Source: Flavonifractor sp. AGMB03687 (GTDB taxonomy: Bacteria > Bacillota > Clostridia > Oscillospirales > Oscillospiraceae). Taken from it: DNA of 64,000 bases. Positions 59,870 to 64,000 of this stretch are shown here, piece by piece. The stretch lies in assembly GCF_017811815.1 (NCBI RefSeq), contig NZ_JADKZI010000001.1, positions 434,001 through 498,000 on the forward strand, given 5' to 3'. The position numbers and the translations under genes are program-made. Each line of letters starts with the position of its first letter. The stretch's first letter is position 1. Below the pieces are notes generated by a model. It saw only the letters and a list, made by a program, of their open reading frames with translations. It did not search any database and was not told the DNA's origin.

Positions 59870-60820
59870 TTATGCCAATTCCAAAAGGGCTCCCGCCCAG
59901 GTCAGACCGCCGCCGAAGCCCACGCACAGGGCCTTCTGGCCGGAGGTCAGCTGGCCGGAGGTGACCAGCTCATCCAGCAGCAGGGGCACGCTGGCGGCGG
60001 AGGTATTGCCGGTGCGGGCGATATTGCCGGTGCACTTGGCCGGATCGGCTCCCAGCTTTTTCACCGCGAAGTCGATGATGCGCTGGTTGGCCTGGTGGAA
60101 CACAAAGCGGTCCACATCGTCCAGGGTGATGCCCGCTTTCTCCACCACCTGACGGGCGCAGTGGGGAAGGGCCTCCACGGCGAAGCGGAACACCGCCTTA
60201 CCGTCCATGTGGATGTAGGAGGGATCGGTGCTGTTGGCACCGGGCACATACAGAGCCTCCTGATTGCCCCGGCAGCCCAGCACGGCGTGGAGGGAGGGAT
60301 AATCTTCCCGCCACTCCACCACGGCGGCTCCGGCGCCGTCTCCGAAGAGAACGCAAGTGCCACGGTCGGTGAAGTCGGTGATGCGGCTCAGAGCCTCCAC
60401 GCCCACGATGAGGCCGTACTTCCGGGCGGAAGCGGCCAGCAGGCATTCGGCAGTGTGGAGGGCGTATACAAAGCCGGAACAGGCGGCATTCAGGTCAAAG
60501 CACACCGTGTCCTCCGGGAAGCCCAGATCCCGCTGGAGGATGCAGGCGGCGGCGGGGGTGAGAAAATCCTGGGACAGGGTGGCCACGATGCACACCCCGA
60601 TCTGCTCCGGACCGATGCCGGAACGCTCCAGAGCCTGCTTGGCGGCGGCCAGACACAGGGTGGTGTGGCTCTCCCCCTCGGTGCAGTGGTAGCGGCTGCG
60701 GATGCCGGTGCGGCTGGCGATCCACTCGTCGCTGGTGTCCACCCGCTTGGCCATGTCGTCGTTGGTCACCGCCTGCCGGGGCAGGGCGGAACCGGTGCTC
60801 AGCAGTTTGATTCCGTTCAT
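59870..60820 (-). CDS. fabH: 3-oxoacyl-ACP synthase III FabH
   Basis: Starts fatty-acid synthesis by condensing acetyl- or branched acyl-CoA with malonyl-ACP; 316 aa. Cys114 (NAACSGFVYAL), His242 (VFHQANQRIIDF) and Asn272 (RTGNTSAASVPLLL) form the catalytic triad. ATG 60820 overlaps the accA stop by 4 bp; the open frame to 60952 is rejected. Confidence 0.97.
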   Translation of the reverse strand: MNGIKLLSTGSALPRQAVTNDDMAKRVDTSDEWIASRTGIRSRYHCTEGESHTTLCLAAAKQALERSGIGPEQIGVCIVATLSQDFLTPAAACILQRDLGFPEDTVCFDLNAACSGFVYALHTAECLLAASARKYGLIVGVEALSRITDFTDRGTCVLFGDGAGAAVVEWREDYPSLHAVLGCRGNQEALYVPGANSTDPSYIHMDGKAVFRFAVEALPHCARQVVEKAGITLDDVDRFVFHQANQRIIDFAVKKLGADPAKCTGNIARTGNTSAASVPLLLDELVTSGQLTSGQKALCVGFGGGLTWAGALLELA

Positions 60821-61638
60821 GGGCGCTCCTTTCTCGGGGCCTTGCTGCCCATCAGGCGGAATTTTTTGTAGCGCTGGGTGGCCAGCGCCTGGCCGTTCAT
60901 CTTGTTGAGGGCGGCCAGCTCCTTCACCAGGACGGCGTCCAGCGCCTTGCAAACCCGGTGCAGGTCGGTGTGGGCACCCTCAGGCGGTTCGGGGATAATG
61001 GCGTCGATGACGCCCAGCTCCAGCAGGTCGGTGGCGGTGAGCTTCATCACGTCGCAGGCCTCGTCGCTGCGGGAGGAGTCCTTCCACAGGATGGCGGCAA
61101 AGCCCTCGGGGGAGAGGACGGAGTAGACGGCGTTCTCCAGCATAAGCACGCGGTTGCCCACGCCCAACGCCAGGGCGCCGCCGCTGCCGCCCTCGCCGGT
61201 GACCACCGAGATCACCGGGACGGTGAGGGCGGAGGAGAGCGCCAGGGTACGGGCGATGGCCTCGCCCTGGCCCCGGGCCTCGGCCTCCAGGCCGGGGTAA
61301 GCGCCGGGGGTGTCGATGAAGGTGATGACGGGGCGGCGAAACTTCTCCGCCTGCTCCATCAGCCGCTGGGCCTTGCGGTAGCCCTCGGGGGAGGGCATGC
61401 CGAAGTGGTAGGCCAGGTGCTCCTCCAGGGTGCGGCCCTTCCGGTGGCCGATGACGGTGACCGGCTGGCCATGGAAGAGGGCCACGCCGCCCAGGATGCT
61501 GCCGTCGTCAGCGCACAGGCGGTCGCCCCGCTGTTCAAAGAAATCGGTGAAGAGGGCGGAGATGAAGTCGGCGGTGCCCGGCCGGTCCTGATGGCGGGCC
61601 AGGGCCACCCGCTGGGCGGGTGTGAGATTATTTGCCAC
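60817..61638 (-). CDS. accA: Acetyl-CoA carboxylase carboxyltransferase subunit alpha
   Basis: Alpha half of the carboxyltransferase, which moves CO2 from biotin to acetyl-CoA. 273 aa, the short clostridial form. GGVALFHGQPVTVIGHRKGR, FIDTPGAYPGLEAEARGQGEAIA (shown in part), and VTGEGGSGGALALGVGN form the crotonase-fold active site. Overlaps accD by 11 bp and fabH by 4 bp. Confidence 0.97.
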   Translation of the reverse strand: MANNLTPAQRVALARHQDRPGTADFISALFTDFFEQRGDRLCADDGSILGGVALFHGQPVTVIGHRKGRTLEEHLAYHFGMPSPEGYRKAQRLMEQAEKFRRPVITFIDTPGAYPGLEAEARGQGEAIARTLALSSALTVPVISVVTGEGGSGGALALGVGNRVLMLENAVYSVLSPEGFAAILWKDSSRSDEACDVMKLTATDLLELGVIDAIIPEPPEGAHTDLHRVCKALDAVLVKELAALNKMNGQALATQRYKKFRLMGSKAPRKERP

Positions 61639-62494
61639 GGTCGCTCCCTCCTTTCCCGTGGAGTTTCAGCAGCTGGATCAGGGTGTCCCGCAGCTGGGCC
61701 CGGGGGACGATGGCGTCCAGGAAGCCGTGCTCCAGCAGGTACTTGGCGCTCTGGAAGCCCTCGGGCAGCTTCTCGCCGATGGTCTGCTCAATGACCCGGG
61801 GCCCGGCAAAGCCGATGAGGGCGCCGGGCTCGGCCAGCATGATATCGCCCAGGCTGGCAAAGCTGGCGGTGACGCCGCCGGTGGTGGGATGGGTGAGCAC
61901 GGAGATGTACAGCCCGCCCTTGCGGGAGAACCGCTCCAGGGCGGCGGAGGTCTTGGCCATCTGCATCAGGGACAGAATGCCCTCCTGCATCCGGGCTCCG
62001 CCGCTGGCGGAGAAGAGGATGAGGGGCAGCTTATATTTTTCGGCGTACTCCACCAGCCGGGTGACCTTCTCGCCCAAGGCGGCGCTCATGCTGCCCATGA
62101 AGAACCGGCTGTCCAGGGCGCCGATGGCCACCTTCTGGCCGTTGATGCGGCCGGTGGCGGTGACCACGCCCTCGTTCATGCCGGTGCGGCGGCGGGCCCC
62201 CTCCAGCTTGGCGGCATAGCCGGGGAAGGACAGGGGATCGTTGGAGGACAGGGCGGGCTCCAGTTCCCGGAAGGTGCCCTTGTCCAGCACCAGGCTCAGC
62301 CGGTAGTAGGCGCCCACCGGGTAGTGGTGGCCGCACAGGGGGCAGACATACCGGGCCATGACCAGATCCCGGCGGCGGAAGGTGCCGCCGCAGGCAGGAC
62401 AGGTCTCCTCGGTGTGGGCGGGGACGGGGGAGTTGCCTCGGAGAGCCTTCAGGGAGAGCAGCTTCTGGCGCCGCTGGGCAAAGACGTTGCTCAT
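61628..62494 (-). CDS. accD: Acetyl-CoA carboxylase carboxyltransferase subunit beta
   Basis: Beta half of the carboxyltransferase, 288 aa, with an N-terminal zinc ribbon (Cys32, Cys35, Cys51, Cys54 in CPAC and CPLC), and the crotonase-like core including ASGGARMQEG and LTHPTTGGVTASFASLGD. Overlaps accC by 4 bp (ATGA). Confidence 0.97.
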   Translation of the reverse strand: MSNVFAQRRQKLLSLKALRGNSPVPAHTEETCPACGGTFRRRDLVMARYVCPLCGHHYPVGAYYRLSLVLDKGTFRELEPALSSNDPLSFPGYAAKLEGARRRTGMNEGVVTATGRINGQKVAIGALDSRFFMGSMSAALGEKVTRLVEYAEKYKLPLILFSASGGARMQEGILSLMQMAKTSAALERFSRKGGLYISVLTHPTTGGVTASFASLGDIMLAEPGALIGFAGPRVIEQTIGEKLPEGFQSAKYLLEHGFLDAIVPRAQLRDTLIQLLKLHGKGGSDRGK

Positions 62495-63876
62495 GCCTTA
62501 GGTTCCTCCTCTCCGCTGCGGCTCCAGGCCAGCAGGGTGTCCATGTTGGCCTCCAGGTAGCCGGTGGTGTAGTTGCCCCGGATGAAGTCGGGGTGGTGCA
62601 TGATCTGGTGGAGCAGATCGGTGTTGTTGGCAGGACCCTCGATGATGAGCTCCTCCAGAGCCCGGCGCATCCGGCGGATGGCCTCCAGCCGGGTGGGGGC
62701 GTGGACGATGAGCTTTGCCATCAGAGAGTCGTAGTAGGGGGGCAGGGTGTAGCCGGTGTACAGGCCGGTGTCCACCCGCACGCCGCAGCCGCCGGGCAGG
62801 TGCACGAAGTCGATCTTGCCGGGGCAGGGCCGGAAGTCGTTGGCCGGGTCCTCGGCGTTGATGCGGCACTCAATGGCGTGGCCGTTGAGGGTGACCTCCT
62901 CCTGGGTGTGGGAGAGAGGCAGGCCGGCGGCAATGCGGATCTGCTCCCGCACCAGATCCATGCCGGTGACCAGCTCGGTGACCGGGTGCTCCACCTGGAT
63001 GCGGGTGTTCATCTCGATGAAATAGAAGTTGCCCTCCTGGTCCAGCACGAACTCAATGGTGCCGGCGTTCTCATAGTGGGCAGCCTTGGCGGCGGCCACG
63101 GCGGCGGCGCCCATCTTCTCCCGGAGCTCGGGGGTGAGGGCCTTGGAGGGGGACTCCTCCAGCAGCTTCTGGTTGCGCCGCTGGATGGAACAGTCCCGGT
63201 CGCCCAGCTGGATCACGTGGCCCTGGGAGTCGGCCAGGATCTGAAACTCGATGTGCCGGGGGTTGAGGATCAGCTTTTCCAGATACATCTCCCCGCTGCC
63301 GAAGCAGGCCACCGACTCGCTGCGGGCCTCCTCAAAGAAGGGGATCAGCTGGTCGGGCTCGAACACCCGGCGCATGCCCCGGCCGCCGCCGCCGGCGGCA
63401 GCCTTGATGAGCACGGGGTAGCCGATGGAGTCGGCCAGAGCCTTGGCCTCCTCGGCGGTGTCCACCGCCCCGTCGGAGCCGGGGACCACCGGCACACCGG
63501 CGGCCACCATCAGCTTGCGGGCGGCGGCCTTGTTGCCCATGGCCCGGATCACGTCGCCGGAGGGGCCGATGAAGGCAATGCCCGCCTGGGCGCAGGCGTC
63601 GGCAAAGTCGGCGTTTTCAGACAGGAAGCCGTAGCCGGGGTGGATGGCGTCGCATCCGGTGGCTTGGGCCACGGTGAGAATGGCGTCCACATTTAAGTAG
63701 CTGTCCGCCGAGCGGGCGGGGCCGATGCAGTAGGCCTGCTCCGCCAGCTGCACGTGGAGGGCTTCGGAATCCGCCTGGGAATAGACCACAACGGGCTCAA
63801 TGTCCAGCTCCCGGCAGGCCCGGAACACCCGGACGGCGATCTCGCCCCGGTTGGCGATCAAAATACGCTTGAACAT
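62491..63876 (-). CDS. accC: Acetyl-CoA carboxylase biotin carboxylase subunit
   Basis: ATP-grasp enzyme (461 aa) that carboxylates the biotin on AccB. ILIANRGEIAVRVFRACREL at the N-terminus, HPGYGFLSENADFA, the glycine-rich ATP loop AAAGGGGRGMRRV, EMNTRIQVEHPVTE, and IECRINAEDP are all present. ATG 63876 lies 4 bp after the accB stop; the upstream open frame is not used. Confidence 0.98.
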   Translation of the reverse strand: MFKRILIANRGEIAVRVFRACRELDIEPVVVYSQADSEALHVQLAEQAYCIGPARSADSYLNVDAILTVAQATGCDAIHPGYGFLSENADFADACAQAGIAFIGPSGDVIRAMGNKAAARKLMVAAGVPVVPGSDGAVDTAEEAKALADSIGYPVLIKAAAGGGGRGMRRVFEPDQLIPFFEEARSESVACFGSGEMYLEKLILNPRHIEFQILADSQGHVIQLGDRDCSIQRRNQKLLEESPSKALTPELREKMGAAAVAAAKAAHYENAGTIEFVLDQEGNFYFIEMNTRIQVEHPVTELVTGMDLVREQIRIAAGLPLSHTQEEVTLNGHAIECRINAEDPANDFRPCPGKIDFVHLPGGCGVRVDTGLYTGYTLPPYYDSLMAKLIVHAPTRLEAIRRMRRALEELIIEGPANNTDLLHQIMHHPDFIRGNYTTGYLEANMDTLLAWSRSGEEEPKA

Positions 63877-63880
63877 GGGC

Positions 63881-64000
63881 TCACCCTTCCCGATAGCGGA
63901 TGAGGGGATCGCCGAAGGACACCAGCGCCCCGTCCTCCTGGAGAATGGCCTCGATGGTGCAGTCACAGGGGGCGTGGACCTCGTTCATCATCTTCATGGC
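63881..64000 (-). CDS. accB: Biotin carboxyl carrier protein, C-terminal part only
   Basis: The last 39 residues of the biotinyl domain, running off the window end. AMKMMNEVHAPCDCTI contains the biotin-accepting Lys in the AMKM motif, followed by SFGDPLIRY typical of the domain's end. Its position directly before accC identifies it as AccB. The N-terminus, promoter and any upstream gene are outside the window. Confidence 0.93.
   Translation of the reverse strand, partial: AMKMMNEVHAPCDCTIEAILQEDGALVSFGDPLIRYREG

Noticed and set aside
1-64000. Prophage, insertion sequence, integrase or attachment site
   Set aside because: No transposase, integrase, phage structural gene or flanking direct repeats were seen; the single tRNA gene has no duplicated 3' end nearby.

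Overview
The window is a gene-dense, GC-rich chromosomal stretch with no insertion sequence, prophage or CRISPR array. The gene set points to a Gram-positive, anaerobic clostridial organism: SLH-domain surface proteins, plsX-acpP-rnc-smc-ftsY in the Firmicutes order, FabK instead of FabI, RsfS/YqeK/TmcAL, a SpoIIQ-like M23 protein, a tandem glycine riboswitch and ATP-dependent PEP carboxykinase. The GC-rich coding and gene style suggest a gut member of the Oscillospiraceae (Flavonifractor/Pseudoflavonifractor-like). That is an inference; there is no rRNA here to confirm it.

Layout. 1-5.3 kb: xylose import and catabolism (sugar ABC ATPase, permease, xylA, xylB) with a terminator-like hairpin between xylA and xylB. 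5.3-11.2 kb: one promoter-to-terminator unit holding a BtuCD/FecCDE-type ABC importer, a lipoprotein receptor, a protein resembling the archaeal TiaS ferredoxin-like domain, a 57-aa Cys-pair protein, a membrane-anchored Ig-like protein and an SLH protein. This is the best candidate for an undescribed system. 11.2-12.7 kb: a BlaI-type repressor with a sensorless M56 peptidase and palindromic operators. 12.8-15.2 kb: TrkH/TrkA potassium uptake behind a leader with a strong terminator. 15.2-21.5 kb: SpoU methyltransferase, dprA, topA, a flavoprotein, trmFO. 21.5-28.3 kb: plsX, acpP, rnc, smc, ftsY. 28.3-33.2 kb: rph, rdgB, yhbY, a nadD-yqeK fusion, an LCP protein, rsfS. 33.2-34.8 kb: ECF-type sigma and anti-sigma pair. 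34.8-37.4 kb: tmcAL (minus) and ackA.

37.5-41.9 kb: a TetR-controlled MacAB-like efflux operon whose adaptor looks internally duplicated. 42.0-44.7 kb: a second SLH protein and an M23 peptidase. 44.8-46.5 kb (minus): a Na+/amino acid symporter under a tandem glycine riboswitch whose sequence suggests an OFF switch. 46.6-48.5 kb (minus): tRNA-Arg(ACG), a 50-aa protein, a candidate structured RNA, an amidase whose ribosome binding site is buried in a hairpin, and a CarD regulator. 48.7-53.4 kb (minus): pckA, rsmA and a two-component system. 53.5-54.8 kb: SPFH protein plus a ribbon-helix-helix protein. 54.8-64 kb (minus): an eleven-gene fatty-acid synthesis cluster (accB-accC-accD-accA-fabH-fabK-fabD-fabG-fabF-fabZ-marR) without its own acyl carrier protein; acpP lies 30 kb away beside plsX.

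The metabolic genes fit a fermentative sugar user: xylose enters by ABC transport, is converted to xylulose 5-phosphate, and acetate kinase yields ATP. PEP carboxykinase links PEP and oxaloacetate. Malonyl-ACP from the acc/fab cluster feeds membrane lipid synthesis through PlsX.
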